In this document: one piece after another, positions 35,993-45,310 of the stretch
Layout of the letters: every line of letters begins with the position of its first letter
Numbering within the stretch: the stretch's first letter is position 1
DNA from: PALSA-1296 sp037143335
GTDB lineage: Bacteria; Bacteroidota; Ignavibacteria; Palsa-1295
Direction of reading: 5' to 3'
Length of the DNA stretch: 64,000 bases
NCBI GenBank assembly: GCA_037143335.1
Contig: JBAWZA010000011.1
Coordinates: forward strand, 32,459-96,458
Notes under the pieces: model-generated
What the model was told of the DNA's origin: nothing
Seen by the model: the letters and a program-made list of their open reading frames with translations, nothing else
Database searches by the model: none
Made by a program: the position numbers and the translations under genes

Positions 35993-37306
35993 ATGAAGTC
36001 TAAATTAAGGTTTTCTCTACTTGTTCTTGTGCTTCTTAGCTTAGGCTCGGAAGCACAAGGACAGGTTAAACCCTTTTGGACAACTCTTTCCGCGAAAGGG
36101 TTTACACAACGTCAGGGACTAACGGCATCCCTATTCAATGGCAAGATTTATACGATTGGTGGTGTCTTGTATCCTTGGTTTAAAGAAAATCTGGTAGAGG
36201 TATATAACCCTACCACTGACTTGTGGAGTACTCCTAAAACAATTGGCCGATGCCCACCACATTATGCTCATACTGCAAACGTTGTAGGTAGTAAGATTTA
36301 CATCATTGGAGGTGTTCAAGGTCTGTCTATCTATGACGATACAGTCTGGGTTTTTAATCCAATTGATAATAGTTGGAGTCTTGATACGATTATGGACGAA
36401 GGCAATGCGCCTCATCCTGGACTTATCAATTCAACGTCATGTGTAATTGGCGATAGTATCTACGTCTTTGGTGGAGTAGATTTAGGTGGTAGCTTTAGTA
36501 GTACAGTTCAGATTTACGATACTAAGCGACACCGTTGGTCTTTCATGCCTCAGACCGCCGATTCAATGCGGACTGTAACAACTCCAAAATCTTTTCTCGT
36601 TGGGGATAAAATGTATGTTGTCGGCTTGCCTGGTATAGCAAATGGCCAACCTGAAGATACAGCCTGCCATTGCACTGTTCAGGTTTATGATCCAGTAACG
36701 AATAGGTGGAGATGGCCTTCTACTGATACAATGCGTTTCCCGAGATTTGCATTCGTAGGAGAATCTTATACTACTCCAAAACATCAGACTCAAATACGTC
36801 TCATTGGCGGAATCAGTTATAATGGTGGGAATGATCCACCGAAAACTGATACGTATGATACGTTATTCCGTAAATGGGGACAGGAACTTCCGGACGGTGA
36901 ATTTACCGTTCGAATTGGAGCCGCATCATGTTTGATCGGCGATAAAATTTATGTTATTGGTGGGGTCTTTGGTAGAGGTGCTACTGATACGAGCTTGAAC
37001 CAAGTACTTACAATCCCACAACTGCAGAGTGTTGAAAATGGCTTTGATAAAATATTTTATTATAGCCGAATCTACCCCAACCCAGCAACAACGACTCTTA
37101 ACATTGTTTCTGTAGAGGTTGGTACTCCGTTCAAGATCCTTGATATATTGGGTAGAGAAGCAATGATAGGCAAGACATTAGATAATGCAACATTAACAGT
37201 TGACATATCGAATCTTTCAACAGGTTTTTATTATGTTCTTGTCGAGCGTGCGGATATGAAAGGTCAGTACTCTATCGCTGGCAAGCTTGCAGTCATTGGG
37301 AAGTAA
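35993..37306 (+). CDS. Secreted Kelch-repeat protein with T9SS sorting domain (cassette B)
   Basis: About 437 aa from the ATG at 35993 (signal MKSKLRFSLLVLVLLSLG ... AQG), chosen over the upstream Met at 35945 that overlaps the previous gene. Kelch motifs: GKIYTIGGVL, SKIYIIGGVQ, DSIYVFGGVD, DKMYVVGLPG, TQIRLIGGIS, DKIYVIGGVF. T9SS tail: RIYPNPATTTLNIVSVE ... LSTGFYYVLVERAD ... KLAVIGK. Very similar to the 21382-22644 protein, including the CHC motif and tail. Confidence 0.88.
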   Translation: MKSKLRFSLLVLVLLSLGSEAQGQVKPFWTTLSAKGFTQRQGLTASLFNGKIYTIGGVLYPWFKENLVEVYNPTTDLWSTPKTIGRCPPHYAHTANVVGSKIYIIGGVQGLSIYDDTVWVFNPIDNSWSLDTIMDEGNAPHPGLINSTSCVIGDSIYVFGGVDLGGSFSSTVQIYDTKRHRWSFMPQTADSMRTVTTPKSFLVGDKMYVVGLPGIANGQPEDTACHCTVQVYDPVTNRWRWPSTDTMRFPRFAFVGESYTTPKHQTQIRLIGGISYNGGNDPPKTDTYDTLFRKWGQELPDGEFTVRIGAASCLIGDKIYVIGGVFGRGATDTSLNQVLTIPQLQSVENGFDKIFYYSRIYPNPATTTLNIVSVEVGTPFKILDILGREAMIGKTLDNATLTVDISNLSTGFYYVLVERADMKGQYSIAGKLAVIGK

Positions 37307-38036
37307 GATCATAACTTCATGCGTTGTGAATTGGCGGTGAGAATGCTTCAACTAAATTCTTCATTTGCTCAAGAGAAGATACTTATATACAATCTATTAA
37401 CATTCTCGTGGGCACCTATTGCAAAATGGAAGTTCAAGTTGTATATTGTAAGCATGTTGACAGGCACCATCTTTTTTAATTCCGTATTAGGAATTACGAA
37501 TGAAGAATTACGCATTAGCAGAGTGTTGCGGATTGAGACATCATACAGGTTCTATAGTGGAAACTGTGAGGGAGTTGACATGCGATGTGTGCACAGCTAA
37601 AATGAAGCCTGATAATGAGTTGCAGCCTCTCGTGTAGGAAACTCTAGCCAGAATTTGCGATGCGAGTAAACGCACATCGCCCTTTCAGGGCTTAGAATTT
37701 CTTATTACGTACGAACCCCAAGGTTGCTCCGCTTCGCGAATTCACCTTGAGCTATGAGTACTTCGTACCGCCGGCACTATCGGCATTATAGAGATGGCGC
37801 ATTTGAGTCACATAGCTACGGTGTGCTTTGAGCCCAACCTGTAGCCCGAAATGCGGACGAAATGTTGGGGTAGTTGTGACTGCTGTTATTTAAGACCAGA
37901 AAGGGTGGAGTGTTACTTGATGAATTCCTCCGAACATTCCCCGAAAAAACTTCGTTTTCAATCCTTCGCGTTTCTCTTTGCGGTGCCACCAACTGTGGGG
38001 GGAAGCGAATGGTATTGAAATTCAAACTATTAGATA
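37307..38036. other. Gene-poor region with repeat debris
   Basis: 730 bases between the Kelch gene and pckA. An ORF at 37319-37600 contains a segment read from an ATTACGAATGAAGAATTACG-type repeat and lacks protein-like features, so I do not call it. The stretch near 37670-37800 (CCCTTTCAGGGCTT, then CCCAAGGTTGC...TTCACCTTGAGCTATGAGTAC) looks like a dispersed FCB repeat. No RNA gene or terminator recognised with confidence. Confidence 0.5.
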
Positions 38037-39626
38037 ATGTCAGAATATAAAGCACAACTCGAATCGCTCACGACTACGCATGGTATTGCGCATTCAAAAA
38101 TCGAATTTAATCTTGGTGTTGAAGAACTCTATGCCGAAGCCCTCTCGCGTGGCGAAGGTACGCTTGCCTCCAACGGTGCGATGGTCGTCTCGACCGGAAA
38201 ATTTACCGGACGCTCTCCGAAAGATAAGTTTATTGTCTCGCATCCTGAATCCGAAAAAAATGTATGGTGGGGGACTGTGAACAGAGGCATCTCACAAGAA
38301 AATTTTGATAAGCTCTACCAAAAAATGGTAGCGGCTATGAATGAGAAGCAACTCTACGTTGCCGATCTTTTTGCCGGCGCTGATACCGAATACCGTCTGC
38401 CGATCCGCGTCATTAATGAGTACGCATGGCATAATCTTTTTTGCCATCAACTTTTCATTCGTCCGAATGCTGCGGAGCTTGCTGAGCATCGTCCGCAGTT
38501 CACCATCATTGATCTGCCGAGCGTGAAAGCTGATCCAGCAACTGATGGCACAAATAGCGAGACGTTCATCGTCTTGAATCTTGAAAAGGGTTTGATCCTC
38601 ATCGGCGGGACAGAGTATGCTGGCGAGATGAAAAAATCTATTTTCACAACATTAAATTATTTGCTCCCACTCAAGGGAGTAATGTCCATGCACTGCTCTG
38701 CAAACATCGGAGCGGCTGGCGATACCGCGCTCTTCTTCGGACTCTCCGGCACAGGCAAGACAACGCTATCGGCTGACGAGACACGTTCACTCATCGGAGA
38801 TGACGAGCATGGTTGGTCGGATAAAGGAGTATTTAATTTTGAAGGCGGATGCTACGCGAAATGCGTGAAGCTCTCGAAAGAACAAGAGCCTGAAATTTGG
38901 AATGCGATTAAGCATGGCTCGGTACTTGAGAACGTTGTGCTTGGTGCTGACGGTGTGCCCGATTACAACGATATTTCGAAAACAGAAAATACTCGCGCGG
39001 CGTATCCGATCCATAACATCCCGAATGCAGTCGAACCAAGCGTCGGTGGACATCCGAAAAATATTGTGTTTCTCACTGCCGATGCATTCGGCGTATTACC
39101 TCCGATCTCGCGCTTAACAAAAGAGCAAGCGCTTTATCATTTTATTTCGGGCTACACTGCAAAGCTTGCTGGCACTGAGCGCGGAGTAACTTCACCCGAG
39201 CCAAATTTTTCGACATGTTTTGGTGCGCCGTTCATGGTGCATCATCCGAATGTCTATGCTGATTTGCTCGGCAAGAAAATTGATGAGCACGATGCAAAGT
39301 GTTGGTTAGTCAACACTGGCTGGACAGGCGGACCTTATGGAGTTGGTAAGCGCATGCACTTACCTTATACCCGAGCGATGGTGAACGCAGCGCTTGCGGG
39401 AAACTTGGATACAGTCGCAACGATCGAAGACCCGATCTTCGGACTTCACATCCCAACAAGCGTGCCGAACGTCCCGAGCGAAGTGCTGAATCCCCTTGAC
39501 ACCTGGAGTGATAAGACCGCCTACGATACTCAAGCCAAAGACCTTGCGGCCAAGTTCAACGAGAACTTCAAGAAATATTCCGCCGGCACCGCCGAAGCGA
39601 TATGCAATGCCGGACCGAAGGGTTAG
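38037..39626 (+). CDS. pckA: Phosphoenolpyruvate carboxykinase (ATP)
   Basis: 529 aa, usual length. Converts oxaloacetate and ATP to PEP, the entry step of gluconeogenesis. Motifs: TGRSPKDKFIV near residue 60, the kinase P-loop GLSGTGKTT near residue 235, GDDEHGW (Mg/Mn ligand region) near 258, and the C-terminal NTGWTGGPYGVGKR segment. Pyruvate kinase for the reverse PEP step lies at 60520-61968. Confidence 0.97.
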   Translation: MSEYKAQLESLTTTHGIAHSKIEFNLGVEELYAEALSRGEGTLASNGAMVVSTGKFTGRSPKDKFIVSHPESEKNVWWGTVNRGISQENFDKLYQKMVAAMNEKQLYVADLFAGADTEYRLPIRVINEYAWHNLFCHQLFIRPNAAELAEHRPQFTIIDLPSVKADPATDGTNSETFIVLNLEKGLILIGGTEYAGEMKKSIFTTLNYLLPLKGVMSMHCSANIGAAGDTALFFGLSGTGKTTLSADETRSLIGDDEHGWSDKGVFNFEGGCYAKCVKLSKEQEPEIWNAIKHGSVLENVVLGADGVPDYNDISKTENTRAAYPIHNIPNAVEPSVGGHPKNIVFLTADAFGVLPPISRLTKEQALYHFISGYTAKLAGTERGVTSPEPNFSTCFGAPFMVHHPNVYADLLGKKIDEHDAKCWLVNTGWTGGPYGVGKRMHLPYTRAMVNAALAGNLDTVATIEDPIFGLHIPTSVPNVPSEVLNPLDTWSDKTAYDTQAKDLAAKFNENFKKYSAGTAEAICNAGPKG

Positions 39627-39660
39627 GGGGTGAAGAATCTTATTGTATAATTGAATCGAC

Positions 39661-40830
39661 ATGAATCGGTTTCTGATTTATTTTTTGCTAACATTCCTAT
39701 TCTTCGGTTCGAAGTCGATAGCTCAAACCATTCGTGTCGATTCAGTTACTCTTGACGAATATCAGAATGCGCTGATTCTAAAAGGATCGCTCCCATTTGA
39801 CTTTGCCGTATTAACGGTAAATGGCAAGAACCTAAAATTGATAAAAGGGGATACCTCAGAGGCAGTATTCTCATTACCCTCTGTTGGTCCTGGATCGTCA
39901 GGTCCAATTAGAATAATATTCTTGACTGACACTCTCGCTGGTTGGGAGATTAACGAATGGTATGCTCATGTACGGGGTCTTAAGAGGATTTTCCCACCGA
40001 GTTATATTAGTAGCCCTGCACCTCAGCCCCCACTCTCTTCATTCGAATGGAATTTGTTCTTCCGCATGGTTAAGGGAAACTTCGGGAAGCTCATCACACA
40101 TTCTGCTATCCCCTCGGTAGAATCTACGTGTTCATGGGATTGCAACCAAACCCAACCATGGCCTACACTAACGTCTGAAGCCCGATATATTGGGAATGGT
40201 GAATATCAGAGGATGGATACTTCAAAGCATTCGTCAACAGGATTCATTGTGTTTGCAAATGTTAATGAAGCTACTGATTCGATGATCCTCGAGTTTCCCC
40301 CACCCCTGGGAGCCAGATGCAAGTACGAATTATGGTATGAAGGTCATTCGCCTTGGTCAATATTGGCATCAGAGAGCTCCGATTTATCGGTTAAGTTACC
40401 GGTTCTTCATTTGCAAATCCATGACTTAAACCTCGTTCTCCCTGGGCACATTCTCTCAGATACTACAATTATGGAATGGCGAGAGTTGTTAGATACATAT
40501 TGGGATTCCATACGCATTGTTCCGACACAGATTGACACTTCAAGAGTGTTGATTAGTAAGTACACCCCTAGAGTTACTTTTTCAAATTTGAGCCCCAACC
40601 CGTTTAGCACAAAATCAACTTTCTATATTTCCCTCACTTCGGAAGAATTCACCACATTAAAAATTTACAATCCACTCGGTATCGAAATATCTACTCTCGT
40701 TAGTCAACGATTGCCTGCTGGCGACCATCGAATAGAATTTGACGCCTCCAATCTCCCGTCCGGCATATATTATTACCGCTTGCAGATCGGCGGGCAGGTG
40801 GAGACAAAGCCGTTGGTTGTGGTGCGGTAG
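39661..40830 (+). CDS. Exported protein with T9SS sorting domain
   Basis: 389 aa. Signal peptide ends SKSIAQ at residue ~22. The body (residues 23-290) has no recognised domain; it begins with a short beta-rich region (TIRVDSVTLDEYQNALILKG) and has a Cys-containing motif TCSWDCNQTQPWP. The C-terminal ~80 residues are a T9SS type A domain (LSPNPFSTKSTFYISL ... LPSGIYYYRLQ ... KPLVVVR). Followed by a strong terminator hairpin. Confidence 0.8.
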   Translation: MNRFLIYFLLTFLFFGSKSIAQTIRVDSVTLDEYQNALILKGSLPFDFAVLTVNGKNLKLIKGDTSEAVFSLPSVGPGSSGPIRIIFLTDTLAGWEINEWYAHVRGLKRIFPPSYISSPAPQPPLSSFEWNLFFRMVKGNFGKLITHSAIPSVESTCSWDCNQTQPWPTLTSEARYIGNGEYQRMDTSKHSSTGFIVFANVNEATDSMILEFPPPLGARCKYELWYEGHSPWSILASESSDLSVKLPVLHLQIHDLNLVLPGHILSDTTIMEWRELLDTYWDSIRIVPTQIDTSRVLISKYTPRVTFSNLSPNPFSTKSTFYISLTSEEFTTLKIYNPLGIEISTLVSQRLPAGDHRIEFDASNLPSGIYYYRLQIGGQVETKPLVVVR

Positions 40831-40846
40831 AAAAAATGGGAAGTAT

Positions 40847-40875
40847 AAAAAACTCGCCGTGTGGCGAGTTTTTTT
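40847..40875 (+). terminator. Intrinsic terminator after the 39661 gene
   Basis: Stem AACTCGCC-gtgt-GGCGAGTT followed by a T run (TTTTTTT at 40869-40875), 16 bp past the stop codon. Confidence 0.9.
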
Positions 40876-40910
40876 ATGAAATTCATTTTATCAGGAATTT
40901 AAAAAAGCAA

Positions 40911-40930
40911 ACGGGCACCGGAGTGCCCGT
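40911..40930 (-). terminator. Intrinsic terminator after the 40988 gene
   Basis: On the minus strand: ACGGGCAC-tccg-GTGCCCGT followed by TTTGCTTTTTT, 57 bp past the minus-strand stop. Confidence 0.85.
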
Positions 40931-40987
40931 TCTAATCATGCATCATCCTTCTTCTGTATTTTTTGGAGTCCCAATATCTTTTGGTAC

Positions 40988-41386
40988 TTAGCGCATCGTT
41001 GCGCTGTTCTCTTGCTTCGGTGCTGAAGTCAGTGTTACGTTGAAATCCTTTTCAAGTTGCACTGTCTTTGCTGCCGCTGGAGTTTCGATAAGTTCGTCTT
41101 TCGTGACGATATCCTCTCCCTCCAAATGTACCCAATACTTTTTGTTTGCTTGCAGTACTACTAAGTAGCTACCGCTTGCGCTATTCGATTTGCTGGAAGT
41201 GATCTCAACTGCTTTATCGCCAGCCGCGCGAACACTTACTTTCACAGAATGCGCTTTGCCAGTTTGTTCGGAGCGAACGACTCCTTTAAGAACAACGACG
41301 GCTTTCGAAAACTGAGCTTTCGCTCCTGTCCCACCGATAGCGGTGAGCACTACTACGATAATGGCAACTAAGGCTTTATTTCTCAT
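40988..41386 (-). CDS. Small exported protein with carboxypeptidase-regulatory-like fold
   Basis: 132 aa. Signal peptide ends GAKAQ at residue ~25. The mature part (VVVLKGVVRSEQTGKAHSVKVSVRAA ... SGSYLVVLQANKKYWVHLEGEDI) looks like a single beta-sandwich of the CarboxypepD_reg/transthyretin-like type, common at the N-terminus of FCB surface proteins but here alone. Downstream of the ECF sigma/anti-sigma pair on the same strand, so it could be a regulon member; this is inference. Confidence 0.6.
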   Translation of the reverse strand: MRNKALVAIIVVVLTAIGGTGAKAQFSKAVVVLKGVVRSEQTGKAHSVKVSVRAAGDKAVEITSSKSNSASGSYLVVLQANKKYWVHLEGEDIVTKDELIETPAAAKTVQLEKDFNVTLTSAPKQENSATMR

Positions 41387-41571
41387 CTTTGTCTACTATT
41401 TAGTTCGGTTAATTAGGCTTTACATACAAACATGTAAAAAATCGTGCCAAACTCACAGAACTCAGTAGAAAAGATGAAAAAAACTTGAAAAAGCTCTCAG
41501 TCCATCAATTCGGGTTAGCCTCTAATTGGGGAAATTGTTAGAAGCAAACAGAAGAACAAGTTATCGTCGTA

Positions 41572-42477
41572 TTACTGCCTCTGAACGTCGCCAGTGAAGA
41601 TGACGTGGTCTGCGTTGTTTTCTTCGGTGATAAAGAATCCAACAGGCATATTCTTCAGTCGTGATGGAAAGCCATAAATTGGTTCGTTCTTTTTAGAATC
41701 TATCCGGAACGAGCCTATGACTAGTGGTGAACGACTGCCGATATTGGCCCAAAGCGTATATGCTTTGGAAGCATTCATCGGATGCGCAGAATTAACAACA
41801 AAATAGATCAGATTATGTTTCCGACTAAAGAATAAATATTCTCTGTTTGCACCCGATGGCATACTCGCCAATGTCACAAGCCTCAAGTCGGGGTCATCGA
41901 AGAGTGTGTAGAATTGCTTATCACTTACTTTTGCGAGCGACTCTACGACTGGTTGAATGGAGTCAATGCTTGATTTCACATCAGGATCAAGAACGCTTCG
42001 AAGTGAATCAGTCTGGCGGAGCAATGCCTTCATCAAGCCATTCGAGCGATCGAGCTTCGCGGAGTTTGTGACATTGAGTGAAAGCAAATACGAAACGAGT
42101 AAGCCGCTGATTAGCAGTGTGTAGATCAAGCCACGCGTTCTTTTTTTCAAACGTCGCGCACTAATTTTTACTGCTTCGGAATCGTAGGCTTCTTTAGAGT
42201 CGGCGCGGTTATTCGGTTCTTTCTGAATGGTCTTCAGAATGTTCGCACGAAGATCAGGTGGCGGAAGAATCTGCGGAGCCGCAACAGCAAGCAACGTTGA
42301 GGCTTCGAGCATTTCTTCGAGTGACTTCGAGAGAATAGGATTGCCTGACTCTACTAAACGCTCGAACTCGAGCAGATCACTTTCGTGATCGCCGATTGCG
42401 CCGAGAGCATAGACGGAAGCAAGCTCTTCAATGTGCTCGTTCGTCATCTCGCTCCGTATTTCGTTCTCTGCTTCCAT
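41572..42477 (-). CDS. Membrane-bound anti-sigma factor (RskA-like)
   Basis: 301 aa. The N-terminal cytoplasmic domain (ELASVYALGAIGDHESDLLEFERLVES) matches the anti-sigma-K (RskA) family helix bundle. One TM helix (GLIYTLLISGLLVSYLLSL) at ~115-133 leads to an extracytoplasmic RskA C-terminal domain (residues ~190-300; KAYTLWANIGSRSPLVIGSF). It would sequester the sigma factor encoded 11 bp upstream until a signal triggers its cleavage. Start ATG 42477. Confidence 0.88.
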   Translation of the reverse strand: MEAENEIRSEMTNEHIEELASVYALGAIGDHESDLLEFERLVESGNPILSKSLEEMLEASTLLAVAAPQILPPPDLRANILKTIQKEPNNRADSKEAYDSEAVKISARRLKKRTRGLIYTLLISGLLVSYLLSLNVTNSAKLDRSNGLMKALLRQTDSLRSVLDPDVKSSIDSIQPVVESLAKVSDKQFYTLFDDPDLRLVTLASMPSGANREYLFFSRKHNLIYFVVNSAHPMNASKAYTLWANIGSRSPLVIGSFRIDSKKNEPIYGFPSRLKNMPVGFFITEENNADHVIFTGDVQRQ

Positions 42478-42488
42478 TCGAAAAAAAA

Positions 42489-43079
42489 TTATCTCTCCAA
42501 CATCTCTGCTAATTTCATCATGCCTTTGCGCATCCGCGTCTTGATCGTCCCCAGAGGCTCGCCAAGCATCTCGGCTATTTCTGATTGCGAGTATCCTTCG
42601 TAATAGGACAAATACAACGCCTTACGCTGTGCCTCGGGTATTTGCTCAAGTGCAGCCAATACATTTTTTCGTTCATCGTTTACGATTGCATCATGCTCCG
42701 GCGTTGAGTAATCAGTGGTCGCATCCGATGTAATCTCGCTAATATCTTGCTTCGCCTCAAGCGCCGATTTCTTGAAACGACGTGATCGGAGCGTATTAAT
42801 ACTTTTGTTGTGGGCTAATGTCACAAGCCAAGTGATGAACTTCCCGCGTTCGTTATCGAATAGGTTAGCTTTATGCCAGACTTGTAAGAAAACATCCTGC
42901 TGTAATTCCCGTGCCTCATCCTCATTTCGGACGATGCGGAGCGTCAATGAGTAGATAAGCTTGGCGTATTTGTCGTATAAGTCGGCAAGAGCACCTTGAT
43001 CGCCCTGAGCGATTCGCCCAAGAAGATGAAGATCTTCGTCATTCGACTTTTCCTTTGCCACAATACGCATATTTATCAA
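42489..43079 (-). CDS. ECF RNA polymerase sigma factor (SigK-like)
   Basis: 196 aa. Sigma-70 region 2 (LADLYDKYAKLIYSLTLRIVRNEDEARELQQDVFLQVWHKA) and region 4 (LEQIPEAQRKALYLSYYEGYSQSEIAEMLGEPLGTIKTRMRKGMMKL) are both clear. Followed by its likely anti-sigma partner, a standard sigma/anti-sigma operon. Which genes it controls is not known; the exported protein further downstream is a candidate. Confidence 0.94.
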   Translation of the reverse strand: MINMRIVAKEKSNDEDLHLLGRIAQGDQGALADLYDKYAKLIYSLTLRIVRNEDEARELQQDVFLQVWHKANLFDNERGKFITWLVTLAHNKSINTLRSRRFKKSALEAKQDISEITSDATTDYSTPEHDAIVNDERKNVLAALEQIPEAQRKALYLSYYEGYSQSEIAEMLGEPLGTIKTRMRKGMMKLAEMLER

Positions 43080-43148
43080 GATCGGATTTCACTACTTCTT
43101 TCCCGTGCCTGTAACGTCGCACGGAGTGAAAGTATTTCGCCTGACCAC

Positions 43149-43182
43149 AAAAAAAACCGGATTCAGGCTTTCGCCCGAACCC
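43149..43182 (-). terminator. Intrinsic terminator after the 43220 gene
   Basis: Minus strand: 10-bp stem GGGTTCGGGC-gaaa-GCCTGAATCC with two G-U pairs and a GAAA tetraloop, followed by GGTTTTTTTT. About 37 bp past the stop codon. Confidence 0.9.
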
Positions 43183-43219
43183 AGCTTCATCAGAATCAAG
43201 GTTCTAATTTAGAGAAAAA

Positions 43220-44143
43220 TTAGTTGCCAGAGTATGCTAATCTCATGTCCTTCTTTTTGGAAGGGATTGCTGCATACGGTGAGTTGACGGTTGGGTTATA
43301 TGTAACCTTCACATCAATATAACGGAAGCTCGTTGCACCACCAGTATCACCCCAAAGGAAATGACCACTTACGCCACCAAATGTTGTCTTTGCGGCTTGT
43401 GCCACAACTTCAATTCTAGCATAGTTATTGTCTTGCGTCTTGACTACAAGCACTAACGATGCTGAATCGCTATGTGTTGCGGTAATATCTGCAAAATTAT
43501 TAGAGGCATTCACGATAGTGCTAAGATCGCCAGCACCAAAAATCTGAGCTGATAAGCCGCCTCGGAAGTAAGCTGTTGGGGAAGTAAATCCGAAAGCAGA
43601 GTTTCTGGTATTGCCAGAAGCTATTCCGTCTTTTGCCGAAACAAGAGAAAGTTGGGGTAGCGCGATTGCAGGCTCGGTATGAAGGACTAAATCAATGTTC
43701 GCCTTTTCAGCACCTGAGATAGATGCAGAGTGAGGTCCGGAAGCACCGCTCAGCACTAGTCCGCTAGCATGAGTTGGGTCAAGATCAGCTGATTCATAAA
43801 GACGAATTGTAGCAGATCCTGTAACTGCTGCCCAAGAAATCGCGTCTGAAGCAGTCGAGTTGGTTACAACTGTGATCTGACTTGAATCACCACTTGCTCT
43901 TGTCCAGAAAACACGAACTGTTCCAGTGGCATAGGCACTAACACCAGCAATCTTTGTGCCAGCAGCGCCACCTGTGATGTTGAACTTGTACGTTTGCCCG
44001 ACTGTCAAACCTGATACATCAGCGTATGTGTCAGTGAATGCTGTCCCTGTTCCAGGAGTATCCGTCTGGGTGCAACTTGAAAGGAGTGCTGCTGATACGA
44101 TAAGTATCGCGCACAAAGAAAGAGAAAATCCGCGTAGTTTCAT
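43220..44143 (-). CDS. Exported lipoprotein of unknown function
   Basis: 307 aa. Lipoprotein signal with lipobox LLSSC (Cys at about residue 24). The mature protein is Ala/Ser/Thr-rich and beta-predicted, ending ...KKKDMRLAYSGN. No domain recognised. It has its own terminator, so it is a separate unit from the sigma factor operon that lies downstream on the same strand. Confidence 0.6.
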   Translation of the reverse strand: MKLRGFSLSLCAILIVSAALLSSCTQTDTPGTGTAFTDTYADVSGLTVGQTYKFNITGGAAGTKIAGVSAYATGTVRVFWTRASGDSSQITVVTNSTASDAISWAAVTGSATIRLYESADLDPTHASGLVLSGASGPHSASISGAEKANIDLVLHTEPAIALPQLSLVSAKDGIASGNTRNSAFGFTSPTAYFRGGLSAQIFGAGDLSTIVNASNNFADITATHSDSASLVLVVKTQDNNYARIEVVAQAAKTTFGGVSGHFLWGDTGGATSFRYIDVKVTYNPTVNSPYAAIPSKKKDMRLAYSGN

Positions 44144-44430
44144 TTGTATGTTTTAGGTTATTTTTGAAATTTTTTCTTAACTCTGCCAACCACAATGATA
44201 GACGTGGCAGGCGATTGACCACACTTTGCCTGAAGAGGTGTGAATTCAATTACAACCACAGAGAAAATATGGTTTGCTCTTAACTGTATTCATCAGAGGG
44301 TAAGTTCCGTGATTGTGGTTAGGGCAGATTTACAGGTTTGTACGCAATTTAAGGACAAAAGGATTCTTCCCAACTCTATCATTCGGGCTTTATTATTCTT
44401 CCGATTCTGTTAATGCCGTCTCATTACACG

Positions 44431-45309
44431 ATGAAAATCTTATCTATATTCAAAGGAGGCGGACTGAAGCCTCTGTGGCGATTCAAAACGATCTCGCCAT
44501 CGGAAATCATCTGGAAGTTACTGATTTCTCCTGAAGGCATTCTTGCTGGCGAGGAAAGAGATACAGAATTAAAGACTGCCTCGCTCTTTGCCCTCGAAGT
44601 TATTTCAGGAAAAATTCTCTGGCGCGGTGCCAAGATAGATGAAGTGTGGTGGTTCAATTCTGAACGCGCTACCCTGGAGAATATCTTCATCCAGAAATTC
44701 CGCAAGCCGGACATGCCTGAGCCGAAGGGAATTGTGGCAGTGGATATTTCCATAGGCAAACTCCGTTGGGAGCAACCCGATGTCTCCATGCTTTTTGAGT
44801 ACGAGAAAAAAGTTTATGCCCAGCGTGAGGCGATGGGACGAAAAGAATTTTTTGCGATTGACTCAATAAGTGGCGAGGTGCTCGAGGCTTATGGATCGGA
44901 GAGAGAAAATATTCTTTCAATGCAATCAATGGTAGCTGACACGGATATTCACTCAGTCTTTTCCATTGCAATCACGCCCGAAGATGAGTTGTTCTCCGCG
45001 ATTGGAAATGTATTGAATGATATTCTCTCCGTGGAGGAGCTTCGTGGCACAATTGATTTTGCAGAATATGGGAAATATATTATTTTTTCCTATCACGAGA
45101 GAAAGCTCAGCAATGCCCAGTCAATGCTCGGCAACATGCTGCGCAATCATCTCAAGGTGCTTGATACCGAACGTGGCGAGATCATTTATTCGGACGAGCC
45201 AAATAGCGAAACACCTTATCCAGTGCCCGAAAATTTTTTTATCAATCGTGGTGTGTTGATCTATGTTAAAGAGAAAACAGAAATTATCGGAGTTAACCTT
45301 GGGGAGTAA
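44431..45309 (+). CDS. DUF4905-like protein (beta-propeller-like)
   Basis: About 292 aa from Met 44431 (the ATG at 44413 adds 6 residues). No signal peptide, so probably cytoplasmic. The repeated short blocks LWRFKT..., GKILWRGAK..., GKLRWEQPD..., GEVLEAYG... resemble PQQ/propeller-type strands. My memory of the Bacteroidota DUF4905 family fits the PLWRF and SLFALEVISGKILWR segments, but I cannot confirm it. The next gene starts 1 bp after its stop codon, suggesting an operon. Confidence 0.6.
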   Translation: MKILSIFKGGGLKPLWRFKTISPSEIIWKLLISPEGILAGEERDTELKTASLFALEVISGKILWRGAKIDEVWWFNSERATLENIFIQKFRKPDMPEPKGIVAVDISIGKLRWEQPDVSMLFEYEKKVYAQREAMGRKEFFAIDSISGEVLEAYGSERENILSMQSMVADTDIHSVFSIAITPEDELFSAIGNVLNDILSVEELRGTIDFAEYGKYIIFSYHERKLSNAQSMLGNMLRNHLKVLDTERGEIIYSDEPNSETPYPVPENFFINRGVLIYVKEKTEIIGVNLGE

Positions 45310-45310
45310 T

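Noticed and set aside
37319..37600. ORF of 93 aa after the cassette B Kelch gene
   Set aside because: It includes a segment (ITNEELRIS) read straight through a repeat of ATTACGAATGAAGAATTACG type, has no signal peptide or domain, and lies in a repeat-rich gap; more likely non-coding.
40988..41386. Possible truncated outer-membrane receptor
   Set aside because: The small protein resembles a CarboxypepD_reg domain but has its own stop codon, and a terminator, without barrel remnants downstream, so it is treated as a complete small gene.
44313..44534. 73-aa ORF before the DUF4905-like gene
   Set aside because: Overlaps the DUF4905-like gene in another frame and shows no start signal or domain.
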